DNA of 64,000 nt from Micromonospora echinofusca (GTDB lineage: Bacteria > Actinomycetota > Actinomycetes > Mycobacteriales > Micromonosporaceae). The notes under the pieces are model-generated. The model was not told where the DNA came from, did no database searches, and saw only the letters and a list, made by a program, of their open reading frames with translations. Positions 1-12,899 of the stretch are shown one piece after another (positions within the stretch are counted from its first letter, which is position 1; every line of letters begins with the position of its first letter). Where the stretch lies: contig NZ_LT607733.1 in assembly GCF_900091445.1 (NCBI RefSeq), positions 1,629,501 through 1,693,500 on the forward strand. Reading direction: 5' to 3'. The translations under genes were made by a program, and so were the position numbers.

Positions 1-70
1 GGGCCGGCGCACCGCCGAGGCGATCCTCGCCGCGCTCGGCGGCGAGGCGAAGGCCCCGGCGGCGGACTGA
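1..70 (+). CDS. C-terminal fragment of an unidentified protein
   Basis: An open frame enters from the left edge and stops with TGA at 68-70. The 22 visible residues end in an Ala-rich tail (AILAALGGEAKAPAAD). This is too short to assign. The RTAEAILAAL stretch resembles the last helix of several sugar-nucleotide enzymes, but that is only an impression. It converges on recQ, whose stop lies 60 bases further on. Confidence 0.35.
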   Translation, partial: GRRTAEAILAALGGEAKAPAAD

Positions 71-129
71 CCGCACCGCCCCGGCTCACGTGCGCCGAGG
101 GCCGGCCGGCTGGCTCCGCCGGCCGGTGG

Positions 130-1968
<1,839 letters not shown>

Positions 1969-1974
1969 CCGGGG

Positions 1975-1980
1975 ATTCTA
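1975..1980 (-). promoter_or_regulatory. Leaderless -10 box of recQ
   Basis: TAGAAT on the minus strand lies exactly six bases before the recQ ATG. No Shine-Dalgarno sequence is present. Transcription would therefore start at or next to the start codon. No convincing -35 box was found. Confidence 0.45.
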
Positions 1981-2074
1981 CGAACCTCCCCCGACAGCCG
2001 GTGCGGGCGAGCGGCCCGGGCGCGCCGGGCGGCCGGCACCGCGGGCGTACGACGGTCGGCCCGGCGTGGCGGGA

Positions 2075-2080
2075 TAGAGT
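2075..2080 (+). promoter_or_regulatory. Candidate -10 box for rapZ-yvcK-whiA
   Basis: TAGAGT fits the TAnnnT actinobacterial -10 pattern and lies 61 bases before the rapZ GTG. It would give a short 5' leader containing the GGGGG purine run used as ribosome site. The -35 region is GC-rich and not convincing. Confidence 0.35.
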
Positions 2081-2141
2081 CGCTGATTGACCACGCGCGG
2101 CCGGGGGTGCCGGCCGCGGCGCCACGGCTTGGGGGTAGCGG

Positions 2142-3068
2142 GTGAGCGAGGCGCGTACGGCCGAGGAACGGAGCGTGACGGTGACCGGGCAGCACACACC
2201 GGCGGAGTCGGACACCACCCTGGTGGTGGTCACCGGTCTCTCCGGCGGCGGTCGCAGCACGGTGGCGAGGGCGTTGGAGAACGTCGGGTTCTACGTGGTG
2301 GACAACCTGCCCCAGGCGCTCATGCTCGACATGGCCGAGCTGGCGTTCAAGGCGGGCGGGGCGGCCCGGCGTACGGCGATGGTGCTGGACGTGCGCTCGC
2401 GCGCCTTCTCCACCGACCTGGCGGGGGCGATCCGGGAGCTCAAGGAGCGCGGCTTCTCGCCCCGGGTGGTCTTCGTCGACGCCGACGACGAGGTGCTGAT
2501 CCGCCGGTTCGAGAGCGTCCGGCGCTCGCACCCGTTGCAGGGCGACGGGCGCCTCGCCGACGGCATCGCGGTCGAGCGCGGCCTGCTGGAGGAGGCCCGC
2601 GACCAGGCGGACGTGATCATCGACACCAGCCACCTGAACGTCAACCAGCTGCGCCGGCGCGTCGAGGAGCTCTTCGGCGGCGAGGACGCCCGCCGGCTGC
2701 GCGTCACCGTGCTCTCCTTCGGCTTCAAGTACGGCCTGCCGCCCGACGCCGACTTCGTGCTCGACGCCCGGTTCCTGCCCAATCCGTACTGGGTGCCGGA
2801 GCTGCGCGAGCACACCGGCCGCGAGGAGGCGGTCAGCTCGTACGTGCTCGGGCAGGAGGGCGCGGACGCCTTCGTCGGCTCGTACGCGGACCTGGTCAAC
2901 GCCACCACCGTCGGCTTCGAGCGGGAGGGCAAGCGCTACCTGACCGTGGCGGTCGGCTGCACGGGCGGCAAGCACCGCAGCGTGGCCATCGCCGAGGAGC
3001 TGGCGGCCCGGCTGCGCCACTCGGGTCTGGCCGCCAACGCCCAGCACCGCGACCTGGGGCGCGAGTGA
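2142..3068 (+). CDS. rapZ: RapZ-like nucleotide-binding protein (YvcJ family)
   Basis: This is a 308-residue P-loop protein of the RapZ/YvcJ family. In Enterobacteria, RapZ controls amino-sugar supply through RNase adapter activity. In actinobacteria its role is not settled. The P-loop is GLSGGGRST (residues 32-40), with Arg where the classical Walker A motif has Lys; actinobacterial members usually carry Arg here. VVDNLPQAL follows, and the C-terminal GCTGGKHRSV motif is conserved. The GTG start is preceded by GGGGGT. It overlaps yvcK by four bases (GTGA), so the two genes are translationally coupled. The rapZ-yvcK-whiA order is a standard Gram-positive cluster. Confidence 0.93.
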   Translation: MSEARTAEERSVTVTGQHTPAESDTTLVVVTGLSGGGRSTVARALENVGFYVVDNLPQALMLDMAELAFKAGGAARRTAMVLDVRSRAFSTDLAGAIRELKERGFSPRVVFVDADDEVLIRRFESVRRSHPLQGDGRLADGIAVERGLLEEARDQADVIIDTSHLNVNQLRRRVEELFGGEDARRLRVTVLSFGFKYGLPPDADFVLDARFLPNPYWVPELREHTGREEAVSSYVLGQEGADAFVGSYADLVNATTVGFEREGKRYLTVAVGCTGGKHRSVAIAEELAARLRHSGLAANAQHRDLGRE

Positions 3069-4192
3069 CGGCGACGCGCGTGGTCGCGTTCGGCGGCGGG
3101 CACGGCCTGTCCGCCTCGCTGCGTGCCCTGCGCCGCTGCGCCCCGGAGCTGGACCTGGACATCACGGCGGTGGTCACCGTCGGCGACGACGGCGGCTCCA
3201 GCGGCCGGCTGCGCGCGGAGCGGGGCGGCCTGCCCCCGGGCGACCTGCGGCAGGCGCTCGTGGCGCTGGCCGGGGACCACCCGGCCACCCGCCGCAGCGC
3301 GGGGCTCTTCCAGCACCGCTTCGCCGAGGTGCCGCCGCCCGCCCACGGCCCGACTCCCGCCGGGGACGGATCGGCGGGGCGCCTTGCGGTCTCCGGTAAC
3401 GGGCGGGCCCCTTCCGGTCCGAAGCCGGCCGGAGGGACGGCCGGCGGGGTCGGCGGAGGGCGCGCGGGTACCGGTGCGACCGGGCGGGCGGGTGACGGCG
3501 ACGGCGGGCTGGCCGGGCACGCGGTGGGCAACCTGGTGCTGTGCGGGCTGATGGAGCTGCTCGGCGACCCGGTGGCCGCCCTGGAGCACGCGGGCGCGAT
3601 GCTCGGCGCGGTGGGCCGGGTGCTGCCGATGTCGTGCGAGCCGGTGGGGATCGAGGCGCGGGTGCGCGGCGCCGATCCGCGCCGGCCGGACGAGGTGCGT
3701 ACGGTCGCCGGCCAGCATCAGGTCGCGGTGACCACCGGTCGGGTGGAGTCGTTGCGGCTCACCCCGGCCGCGCCGGAGGCCTGCCCGCAGGCGGTCGCCG
3801 CGATCGGCGCGGCCGACTGGCTGATCTTCGGGCCGGGCAGCTGGTACACGAGCGTGCTGCCGCACCTGCTGGTGCCGCAGCTCGCCGCCGCCATCGTCGC
3901 CAGCCCGGCGCGGCGGCTCGTCACGTTGAACCTCGCCGCCGAGAAGGAGACCTCCGGGCTCTCCCAGGCCGACCACCTGGCCGCGCTGCGCGCGTACCTG
4001 CCGGAGCTGAGGGTCGACCGTGTGGTCGCCGATTCCAAGGCGGCGGGTGACCCCGAACCGGTCGAACGTGCGGCAGAATCGCTGGGTGCCCGCCTGGTCC
4101 TCGCTCCCGTCGCGGTCACCGACGGCACTCCCCGTCATGATCCGGCCGCCCTGGGCGCCGCACTGGTGCCTGTCCTGGGCGCCGATCGTTAG
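3065..4192 (+). CDS. yvcK: YvcK/CofD-like gluconeogenesis factor
   Basis: This 375-residue protein belongs to the CofD-like YvcK family, which binds UDP-sugars and links cell-wall precursor supply to carbon source. Family motifs are AFGGGHGL near the N-terminus, VTVGDDGGSSGRLR near residue 37, the GPGSWYTSVLPHLL loop near 257 and NLAAEKET near 288. Between about residues 95 and 140, bases 3345-3495 encode a Gly/Pro/Ala-rich low-complexity insertion just before GHAVGNLVL; shorter homologues such as Bacillus YvcK lack it. The GTG start overlaps the rapZ stop. It is followed by whiA after 54 bases. Confidence 0.92.
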   Translation: MTATRVVAFGGGHGLSASLRALRRCAPELDLDITAVVTVGDDGGSSGRLRAERGGLPPGDLRQALVALAGDHPATRRSAGLFQHRFAEVPPPAHGPTPAGDGSAGRLAVSGNGRAPSGPKPAGGTAGGVGGGRAGTGATGRAGDGDGGLAGHAVGNLVLCGLMELLGDPVAALEHAGAMLGAVGRVLPMSCEPVGIEARVRGADPRRPDEVRTVAGQHQVAVTTGRVESLRLTPAAPEACPQAVAAIGAADWLIFGPGSWYTSVLPHLLVPQLAAAIVASPARRLVTLNLAAEKETSGLSQADHLAALRAYLPELRVDRVVADSKAAGDPEPVERAAESLGARLVLAPVAVTDGTPRHDPAALGAALVPVLGADR

Positions 4193-4246
4193 ACACGTAC
4201 GTAATCTCCGGCGACACGCCGGAACAGGTCCGTGAGGGGACGCACA

Positions 4247-5227
4247 ATGGCGATGACGGCTGCGGTCAAGGACGAGCTGAGTCGGGTCGACGTGCCCAAG
4301 CCCTGCTGCCGGCGGGCGGAGATGGCGGCGCTGCTGCGCTTCGCCGGCGGGCTGCACATCGTCTCCGGTCGGGTCGTGGTGGAGGCCGAACTCGACACGG
4401 GGGCGGTGGCCCGGCGGCTGCGACGGGAGATCGCGGAGGTCTACGGCTATCCGAGCGAGATCCACGTGCTCGCGTCCGGTGGCCTGCGCAAGGGCAGCCA
4501 CTTCATCGTGCGGGTGGTCAAGGACGGTGAGGCCCTCGCGCGGCAGACGGGGCTGCTCGACGTGCGGGGACGCCCGGTGCGGGGCCTGCCGCCGCACGTC
4601 GTGGCCGCGAACGTCTGCTGCGCGGTGTCGGCGTGGCGTGGCGCGTTCATGGCGCACGGCTCGCTGACGGAGCCGGGTCGCTCCAGTGCGCTGGAGATCA
4701 CCTGCCCCGGCCCGGAGTCGGCGTTGGCCCTGGTGGGCGCGGCCCGGCGCATCGGCATCACCGCCAAGAACCGCGAGGTGCGCGGCGTGGACCGGGTGGT
4801 GGTCAAGGACGGCGACGCGATCGCCGCGCTGCTCACCCGGATCGGCGCCCACTCCAGCGTGCTGGCCTGGGAGGAGCGCCGGGTACGCCGCGAGGTGCGG
4901 GCCACGGCCAACCGGCTGGCCAACTTCGACGACGCCAACCTGCGCCGCTCGGCGCGGGCCGCGGTCGCCGCCGCCGCCCGGGTGACCCGGGCGCTGGAGA
5001 TCCTCGCCGAGGACGCGCCCAACCACCTCACCTCGGCCGGCCGGCTGCGCCTGGAGCACCGGCAGGCCTCGCTGGAGGAGTTGGGCGCGTTGGCCGACCC
5101 GCCGTTGACCAAGGACGCCATCGCCGGCCGGATCCGCCGGTTGCTCGCGCTGGCCGACAAGCGGGCCCGGGACCTGGGCATCCCGGATACGGAAGCGGCC
5201 GTCACGCCCGACATGCTCGTGGTCTGA
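4247..5227 (+). CDS. whiA: WhiA, sporulation regulator and cell-division factor
   Basis: This 326-residue protein combines a degenerate LAGLIDADG homing-endonuclease fold with a C-terminal helix-turn-helix, the WhiA architecture. In sporulating actinomycetes WhiA works with WhiB to switch on septation genes. The LAGLIDADG-like part starts at [16 protein letters not shown], and the HTH includes [21 protein letters not shown]. The ATG at 4247 is preferred over an in-frame GTG at 4232 because GAGGGGA ends six bases before it and homologues begin [12 protein letters not shown] (family knowledge). It is the last gene of the rapZ-yvcK-whiA unit. A 264-base gap separates it from gap. Confidence 0.95.
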   Translation: MAMTAAVKDELSRVDVPKPCCRRAEMAALLRFAGGLHIVSGRVVVEAELDTGAVARRLRREIAEVYGYPSEIHVLASGGLRKGSHFIVRVVKDGEALARQTGLLDVRGRPVRGLPPHVVAANVCCAVSAWRGAFMAHGSLTEPGRSSALEITCPGPESALALVGAARRIGITAKNREVRGVDRVVVKDGDAIAALLTRIGAHSSVLAWEERRVRREVRATANRLANFDDANLRRSARAAVAAAARVTRALEILAEDAPNHLTSAGRLRLEHRQASLEELGALADPPLTKDAIAGRIRRLLALADKRARDLGIPDTEAAVTPDMLVV

Positions 5228-5230
5228 TAG

Positions 5231-7691
<2,461 letters not shown>

Positions 7692-7692
<1 letters not shown>

Positions 7693-8483
7693 TGGCGAGC
7701 GTCACCCGTCGGCCCCTGATGGCCGGCAACTGGAAGATGAACTGCAACCACCTCGAGGCCAACCTGCTGGTGCAGAAGCTGGCGGCCAGCCTCACCGAGA
7801 AGCAGCTCACCGACGTCGAGACGGTGGTCCTGCCGCCGTTCACCGACCTGCGTACGGTCCAGACCGCCGTCGACGGCGACAAGCTGCTCATCGGCTACGG
7901 CGCGCAGGACCTCTCGCCGCACGCGTCGGGGGCCTACACGGGCGACATCTCCGGCTCGATGCTGGCGAAGCTCGGCTGCACGTACGTGGTGATCGGGCAC
8001 TCCGAGCGACGGGCCTACCACCACGAGGACGACGCGATCGTCAACGCCAAGGTGCAGGCGGCGCTGACCCACGGGCTCACCCCGATCCTCTGCGTGGGGG
8101 AGGGGCTCGACGTGCGCGACCAGGGCACCCACGTGGCGCACTGCAGCGACCAGCTCGACGGCGCCCTGAAGGGGCTGACCGCCGAGCAGGTGGCGAAGGT
8201 CGTGGTGGCCTACGAGCCGGTCTGGGCGATCGGCACGGGCAAGACGGCCACCCCCGAGGACGCCCAGGAGGTGTGCGGCGCGGTCCGTCAGCGCCTGGCC
8301 GAGTCCTTCGGTCAGGACACCGCCGACAAGGTCCGGGTCCTCTACGGCGGGTCGGTCAAGTCCTCCAACGTCGCGGCGATCATGGCCCAGCCGGACGTCG
8401 ACGGGGCGTTGGTGGGCGGCGCGAGCCTGGACGCCGAGGAGTTCGCGAAGATCTGCCGGTTCCCGGAGCACATCTCCCGCTGA
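7692..8483 (+). CDS. tpiA: Triose-phosphate isomerase
   Basis: This 263-residue TIM-barrel enzyme interconverts dihydroxyacetone phosphate and glyceraldehyde 3-phosphate. The N-terminal AGNWKMN carries the catalytic Lys. VIGHSERR (near residue 97) holds the electrophilic His. [14 protein letters not shown] (near 175) holds the catalytic Glu and loop 6. It starts on the last base of the pgk stop and closes the glycolytic trio. secG follows after 95 bases in the same direction. Confidence 0.96.
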
Positions 8484-8578
8484 TCGCTCGCTATCCTTGA
8501 CTCCGCCCGTCCGTCGGTCGGTGCCACCGTGCCCGATCTGCCCGGGCGAGGATCGTAACGAGAGGACTGACCCCAGCC

Positions 8579-8842
8579 ATGCCGATCTGGTTCGCATACA
8601 CGTTGATCGTGTTGCTGGTCATCACGAGCGTTCTGTTGACCATGCTGATCCTGCTGCACCGCGGTAAGGGCGGCGGGTTGTCGAGCATGTTCGGCGGTGG
8701 CGTCAGCTCCAGCCTCGCCGGGTCCTCGGTGGCGGAGAAGAACCTCGACCGCTACACCGTCCTGGTGGGCATCGTCTGGTTCGCCTGCATCGTCGGGCTG
8801 GGGCTCTGGCTCCGCCTCCAGATGGCCAGCGGCACGGTCTGA
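8579..8842 (+). CDS. secG: SecG, preprotein translocase subunit
   Basis: This 87-residue protein has two membrane helices (about residues 3-24 and 61-80) joined by the SecG loop GGGLSSMFGGGVSSS. It helps SecYE export unfolded proteins. The position directly after tpiA is common in actinobacteria. The ATG is preceded by GAGAGGA at suitable distance. A strong hairpin follows the stop. Confidence 0.93.
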   Translation: MPIWFAYTLIVLLVITSVLLTMLILLHRGKGGGLSSMFGGGVSSSLAGSSVAEKNLDRYTVLVGIVWFACIVGLGLWLRLQMASGTV

Positions 8843-8862
8843 GCCCGCCGAGTCGTAGAATC

Positions 8863-8895
8863 TGCGCGCGGTCCGTCACCGACGGGCCGCGCGCA
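8863..8895 (+). terminator. Hairpin terminator after secG
   Basis: The arms TGCGCGCGGTCCGTC and GACGGGCCGCGCGCA pair over 15 bases with one G-T wobble and a three-base loop, followed by GTTTGTT. This is a good intrinsic terminator for the gap-pgk-tpiA-secG unit. A TAGAAT at 8856-8861, just upstream, could serve rbpA, in which case the hairpin would overlap the transcript start. Confidence 0.65.
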
Positions 8896-8973
8896 GTTTG
8901 TTCCACCCGCTGCACCGCGTCGCCCGCCGCCCCTCCGGCGGCGGTTCCCCTCCGACGACAGGAGCGAGCAGCC

Positions 8974-9324
8974 GTGCCCATTGGCAACGTCATCCGGGGC
9001 ACCCGGGCCGGGTCCGCGCCCGACCGCCGCGCCCAACGCCACCAGCCGGCCCCGTGCCGGACGGTGACCTACTGGTGCCGCAACGCCCACCGCACCGAGA
9101 TCCGGCTCGCCGCCGAGGTCGAGGTGCCGCAGGTGTGGGACTGCCCGCGCTGCGGCCTGCCGGCCGGCCGGGACGCGCAGAACCCGCCGGGCCGCGCCCG
9201 GCCCGAGCCGTACAAGACCCACCTGGCGTACGTGAAGGAGCGGCGCACCGCCGAGGAGGGCGAGGCCATCCTGGCCGAGGCCCTCGCCGCCCTGCGCCGA
9301 CGGCGGGGCCGTCCCGCCGGCTAG
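8974..9324 (+). CDS. rbpA: RNA polymerase-binding protein RbpA
   Basis: This 116-residue actinobacterial transcription factor stabilises the sigma-A holoenzyme and open complex. VIRGTRAGS at the N-terminus, the zinc site around CRNAHR and CPRCGLPAG, and the sigma-interacting tail near EPYKTHLAYVKERRT are all present. The GTG start is preceded by AGGAGCG. It stands alone between two strong hairpins. It converges on pgl. Confidence 0.94.
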   Translation: MPIGNVIRGTRAGSAPDRRAQRHQPAPCRTVTYWCRNAHRTEIRLAAEVEVPQVWDCPRCGLPAGRDAQNPPGRARPEPYKTHLAYVKERRTAEEGEAILAEALAALRRRRGRPAG

Positions 9325-9350
9325 ACGGCGTTCCCGCCCACGGCGGACAG

Positions 9351-9396
9351 CGAAGGACCCCTCGTCCGCGCCTCGGCGGCGACGAGGGGTCCTTCG
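9351..9396. terminator. Bidirectional terminator between rbpA and pgl
   Basis: A perfect 16-base inverted repeat (CGAAGGACCCCTCGTC and its complement) with a 14-base loop lies between two convergent genes. It probably stops transcription from both sides. Confidence 0.75.
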
Positions 9397-9400
9397 TCGG

Positions 9401-10171
9401 TCAGCGCAGGCTGCGCAGGCGGGCCGGCACGTCGGCCGCCGCCGCCCGGTCCAACAGCCAGAGGGTACGGCCGGTGCCCCGTACGCCGGCCGCCGGCAGT
9501 TGCACCGGCCCCGCCCCGGCCAGCGCCATGCCGACCGCCCGAGCCTTGTCGGACCCGCTGGCCACCAGCCAGACCTCCTCGGCCGTGTTGATCGCCGGGA
9601 GGGTCAGCGTGGTCCGCACCGGTGGGGGCTTCGGGCTGCCCCGCACCGCGCTGACCGGCCGGCTGTCGTGGTGCACCGGATGCTCGGGGAAGACCGAGGC
9701 GACGTGCCCGTCCTCGCCGACGCCCAGCATCAGCACGTCGAAGTGGGGGAGCGTGGCGTGCCCCGGACGCGCCGCGCGGGCCAACTCCTGGGCGTAGCGG
9801 GCCGCCGCCTCCTCCGGGTCCGGCCCGGCCGGGCCGTCGGAGGCCGGCATGGGGTGCACCCGCGCCGGGTCCAGCGGCACCGCGCCCAGCAGCGTGGCGC
9901 GCGCCTGGGTCTCGTTGCGCTCGGGGTCGCCGGCGGGCAGGAACCGCTCGTCGCCCCACCAGACGTCCACCCGTGACCAGTCGACGGCGTCGCGGGCCGG
10001 CAGCGCCGCCACCGCCCGGTGCACCGCCGCGGCTATCCGCCCGCCGGTCAGCACCACCGACGCGTGGCCCCGCTCGGCCTGCGCGTCGAGCAGCTTGACC
10101 AGCAACCGGGCGGCCACCGCCTGGGCCAGCAGGTCGGCGTCGGCGTGGACGGCGACACTCGCCTCACTCAT
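9401..10171 (-). CDS. pgl: 6-phosphogluconolactonase
   Basis: This 256-residue enzyme of the DevB/NagB-like family hydrolyses 6-phosphogluconolactone in the oxidative pentose phosphate pathway. Motifs are LTGGRIAAAVH (phosphate loop), VDVWWGDERFLP, NETQAR and MLGVGEDGHVASVFP. The ATG is preceded by GAAGG seven bases upstream. It is the last gene of the minus-strand operon tkt-tal-pgi-zwf-opcA-pgl. Confidence 0.94.
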   Translation of the reverse strand: MSEASVAVHADADLLAQAVAARLLVKLLDAQAERGHASVVLTGGRIAAAVHRAVAALPARDAVDWSRVDVWWGDERFLPAGDPERNETQARATLLGAVPLDPARVHPMPASDGPAGPDPEEAAARYAQELARAARPGHATLPHFDVLMLGVGEDGHVASVFPEHPVHHDSRPVSAVRGSPKPPPVRTTLTLPAINTAEEVWLVASGSDKARAVGMALAGAGPVQLPAAGVRGTGRTLWLLDRAAAADVPARLRSLR

Positions 10172-10238
10172 CTGTGTGCCTTCGTTTCTCCGGCCGCCGC
10201 GCGGCCGGTCTTCCGTGGTGCCCCCGACAGTCGGGCGC

Positions 10239-11255
10239 TCAGTGCTCGGCGCTCGTACCCACGTGCGCCGTGACCCCCGCCTCGGCCCGCTGGGCGGTGG
10301 CCGGATCCTTCCAGACGTGCACCCGCTGCGGCGGGCGCTGGTCGAGGTCGGTCAGCCCGGCCGCCGTACCCAGCGCCTCCGCGTACACCTGGTCGGCGTC
10401 GAGCCGGCGCAGTTCCTCGGCCAGCTCGTCGCCGAGCGGCCGCCGGACGAGCGGCAGCTGCCGGTCCTCCTGGCCGGTACGGCGGAACGTCGCCACGCTG
10501 TCGTCGCGGGTCAGCGTCAACGTGTCGCCGTTGGCGCAGCGCAGCTGCACCTCCCGCATCCGGGGGGACGAGTCGCTGTGCTCCCACGTCGGCTGGATGC
10601 CGAGTCGCGCGGCCAGCCACCCCTGCATCAGCGCCGCGGTCGGATCGCTCGGCGGTGCCACCACCGTCGCCTCGGTCACCCTGGCCTGGGTGGTGTCGAA
10701 GGCCCCCGCCACGAGGGTGCGCCACGGGGTGATCCGGGTCCACGCCAGGTCGGTGTCGCCGGGCGCGTAGTCCCGGGCCCGCTGGCGCAGCGCCTCGATC
10801 GGGTCGGCGGCCTGCGCGCTGTCGGTGATCCGCCGGTCGGCCACCACGCCGAGGAAGTCCGTGGAGATCTCGGCCGGCGGCTCGCCGTGCCACCACGTCA
10901 CCACCGGTACGTCCGGCACCAGCAGCGGCATCACCACCGACTCGGCGTGCAGGGCCAGCCGCCCGTACATCCGGGTGACCACCGCCTCGCACGGGCCGAG
11001 CCGGCCGCCGACGACGATCTCCGCGTCCAGCCGGTTGCGTTCGCGCTCCACGTCGGTGCGGACCACCACCAGCAGCCGGCAGGGGTGGGCGGCGGCGGCT
11101 ATCGTCGCCGCCGCCTCCGCCTCGCGGACCCGCTTCTCGTCCACCACCACGATCAGGGTGAGCGCCATGCCGCTGGCCACCCCGCCGGCGCTGCGCCGCT
11201 CGGCGGCCAGCGCCTTGACCACCTCGTTTCCGGTGGTGTCCCACAGGCCGATCAC
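10239..11255 (-). CDS. opcA: OpcA, glucose-6-phosphate dehydrogenase assembly protein
   Basis: This 338-residue OpcA-family protein is needed for assembly or redox activation of glucose-6-phosphate dehydrogenase in cyanobacteria and actinobacteria. It begins MIGLWDTTGNEVVKAL and carries the conserved VVTWWHGEPP and MQGWLAARLGI stretches. The GTG start has AGGAGG five bases upstream. Its place between zwf and pgl is the usual actinobacterial order and supports the call. Confidence 0.93.
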   Translation of the reverse strand: MIGLWDTTGNEVVKALAAERRSAGGVASGMALTLIVVVDEKRVREAEAAATIAAAAHPCRLLVVVRTDVERERNRLDAEIVVGGRLGPCEAVVTRMYGRLALHAESVVMPLLVPDVPVVTWWHGEPPAEISTDFLGVVADRRITDSAQAADPIEALRQRARDYAPGDTDLAWTRITPWRTLVAGAFDTTQARVTEATVVAPPSDPTAALMQGWLAARLGIQPTWEHSDSSPRMREVQLRCANGDTLTLTRDDSVATFRRTGQEDRQLPLVRRPLGDELAEELRRLDADQVYAEALGTAAGLTDLDQRPPQRVHVWKDPATAQRAEAGVTAHVGTSAEH

Positions 11256-11259
11256 TGGA

Positions 11260-11350
11260 GCCTCCTGGTTTGCTCGCTGCGCCTGCTCACGGCACTGGCC
11301 TTCGTTCGTGACTGCGGGGCTCGCAGAACCGGCTCACTCCTCGCGCTCAC
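11260..11350 (-). repeat. Extragenic repeat-like sequence between zwf and opcA
   Basis: Read on the minus strand, the interval is built from GTGAGCGCGAGGAGTGAGC, a central segment, and GTGAGCAGGCGCAGCGAGC. It supplies the zwf TGA stop and runs up to the opcA ribosome site. Similar GAGCG-rich words appear between tal and pgi. From memory these resemble dispersed repeats of Micromonosporaceae; this needs a genome search. Confidence 0.4.
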
Positions 11351-12861
11351 GCCCGCCGCCAGGCGCGGCCCTCGCGGGCCAGCATCTCGTCGGCGGCCCG
11401 GGGGCCCCACTCGCCGGCCCGGTACGGCTCCGGCGTGGTGCCCGCCCACGCGTGCTCCAGCGGGTCCACCACCTGCCAGCTCTGCTCGACCTCGGCGGCG
11501 TCGGGGAAGAGCGTGCGGTCGCCGATCAGCACGTCCAGCACGAGCCGCTCGTACGCCTCGGGGCTGGCCTCGGTGAACGCCTCGCCGTACTGGAAGTCCA
11601 TGGCGATGTCGCGGACCTCCATCGTGGTGCCGGGCACCTTGGAGCCGAACTTGAGCACGACGCCCTCGTCCGGCTGCACCCGGATGACGAGCTGGTTGTT
11701 GCCCAGCGACTCCATGTCGGCCTCGTTGAACGGCAGGTGCGGCGCCCGCTTGAACATGATGGCGACCTCGGTGACCCGCCGCGGCAGCCGCTTGCCGGCC
11801 CGGATGTAGAACGGCACCTCCGCCCAGCGGCGGTTCTGGATGCCGAGCCGGACGGCCACGTAGGTCTCCGTGGTGGAGTCCTCCGGGACGCCCTCCTCCT
11901 CCAGGTACCCGACGGCACGCTCGCCGCCCACCCAGCCGGGCAGGTACTGGCCGCGTACGGTGCCCTCGGCGACGTCCTTGGGCAGGGTGATCGCCCGGAG
12001 CACCTTGAGCTTCTCCGTGCGGATCTCGTCGGCGTCGAAGCTCGTCGGCTCCTCCATCGCCACCAGCGCCAGCAGCTGGAGCAGGTGGTTCTGGAACACG
12101 TCGCGGGCCGCGCCGGCCGAGTCGTAGAAGCCGGCGCGGGTGCCGATGCCGACGTCCTCGGCCATGGTGATCTGCACCGAGTCGACGTACTTGGAGTTCC
12201 ACAGCGGCTCGAACAGGTTGTTGGCGAACCGCAGGGCGAGGATGTTCTGGACGGTCTCCTTGCCCAGGTAGTGGTCGATGCGGAAGACGTCCTTGCGGGT
12301 GAAGACGTCGTCGACCAGGTCGTTGAGCGCCTTCGCCGACGGCAGGTCGTGCCCGAAGGGCTTCTCCACCACCACCCGGCGCCAGCCGCCGGACTTGGCG
12401 TTGTCGGCCATCCCGGTGCGGGCCAACTGCTTGAGGACCACGGGGAACGCCGCCGGGGGGATGGAGAAGTAGAAGGCGGCGTTGCCCGGGATGCCGTGCG
12501 TCTGGCGCAGCTCGTCCAGCATCTCGGAGAGGTGGTCGAACGCGGCGTCGTCGTCGAACGAGCCGCCGACGAACTTGATGTTGCCGGCCAGGCGCGCCCA
12601 CACCTCCTCCCGCCAGGGGGTGCGGGCGTGCTTCTTGGCGGCCTCGTGGGCCAGCGACTCGAAGTCCCCGTCGCCCCAGTCCCGGCGGGCGAAGCCGAGC
12701 ACGGCGAAGCCCGGGGGCAGCAGCCCCCGGTTCGCCAGGTCGTACACGGCCGGCAGGAGCTTCTTGCGGGCCAGGTCACCGGTGACGCCGAAGATCACCA
12801 GAGCGCACGACTCCGGGATCCTCGGCAGCCGGCGGTCCTGCGGGTCGCGCAGCGGGTTCAC
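11347..12861 (-). CDS. zwf: Glucose-6-phosphate 1-dehydrogenase
   Basis: This 504-residue enzyme oxidises glucose 6-phosphate to the lactone and makes NADPH. The coenzyme motif is [13 protein letters not shown] near residue 22. The catalytic motif is RIDHYLGKE (near residue 205) with the general-base His. The C-terminal region [11 protein letters not shown] is typical. The GTG at 12861 was chosen because GAGGAGG lies five bases upstream, while in-frame ATG codons 30 bases or more upstream have no such site. pgi ends 38 bases before this start, so the genes are cotranscribed. Confidence 0.95.
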   Translation of the reverse strand: MNPLRDPQDRRLPRIPESCALVIFGVTGDLARKKLLPAVYDLANRGLLPPGFAVLGFARRDWGDGDFESLAHEAAKKHARTPWREEVWARLAGNIKFVGGSFDDDAAFDHLSEMLDELRQTHGIPGNAAFYFSIPPAAFPVVLKQLARTGMADNAKSGGWRRVVVEKPFGHDLPSAKALNDLVDDVFTRKDVFRIDHYLGKETVQNILALRFANNLFEPLWNSKYVDSVQITMAEDVGIGTRAGFYDSAGAARDVFQNHLLQLLALVAMEEPTSFDADEIRTEKLKVLRAITLPKDVAEGTVRGQYLPGWVGGERAVGYLEEEGVPEDSTTETYVAVRLGIQNRRWAEVPFYIRAGKRLPRRVTEVAIMFKRAPHLPFNEADMESLGNNQLVIRVQPDEGVVLKFGSKVPGTTMEVRDIAMDFQYGEAFTEASPEAYERLVLDVLIGDRTLFPDAAEVEQSWQVVDPLEHAWAGTTPEPYRAGEWGPRAADEMLAREGRAWRRA

Positions 12862-12899
12862 GCCGCCTCCTCGCTCCGCGTCGTCCATGGTCCCCATCG

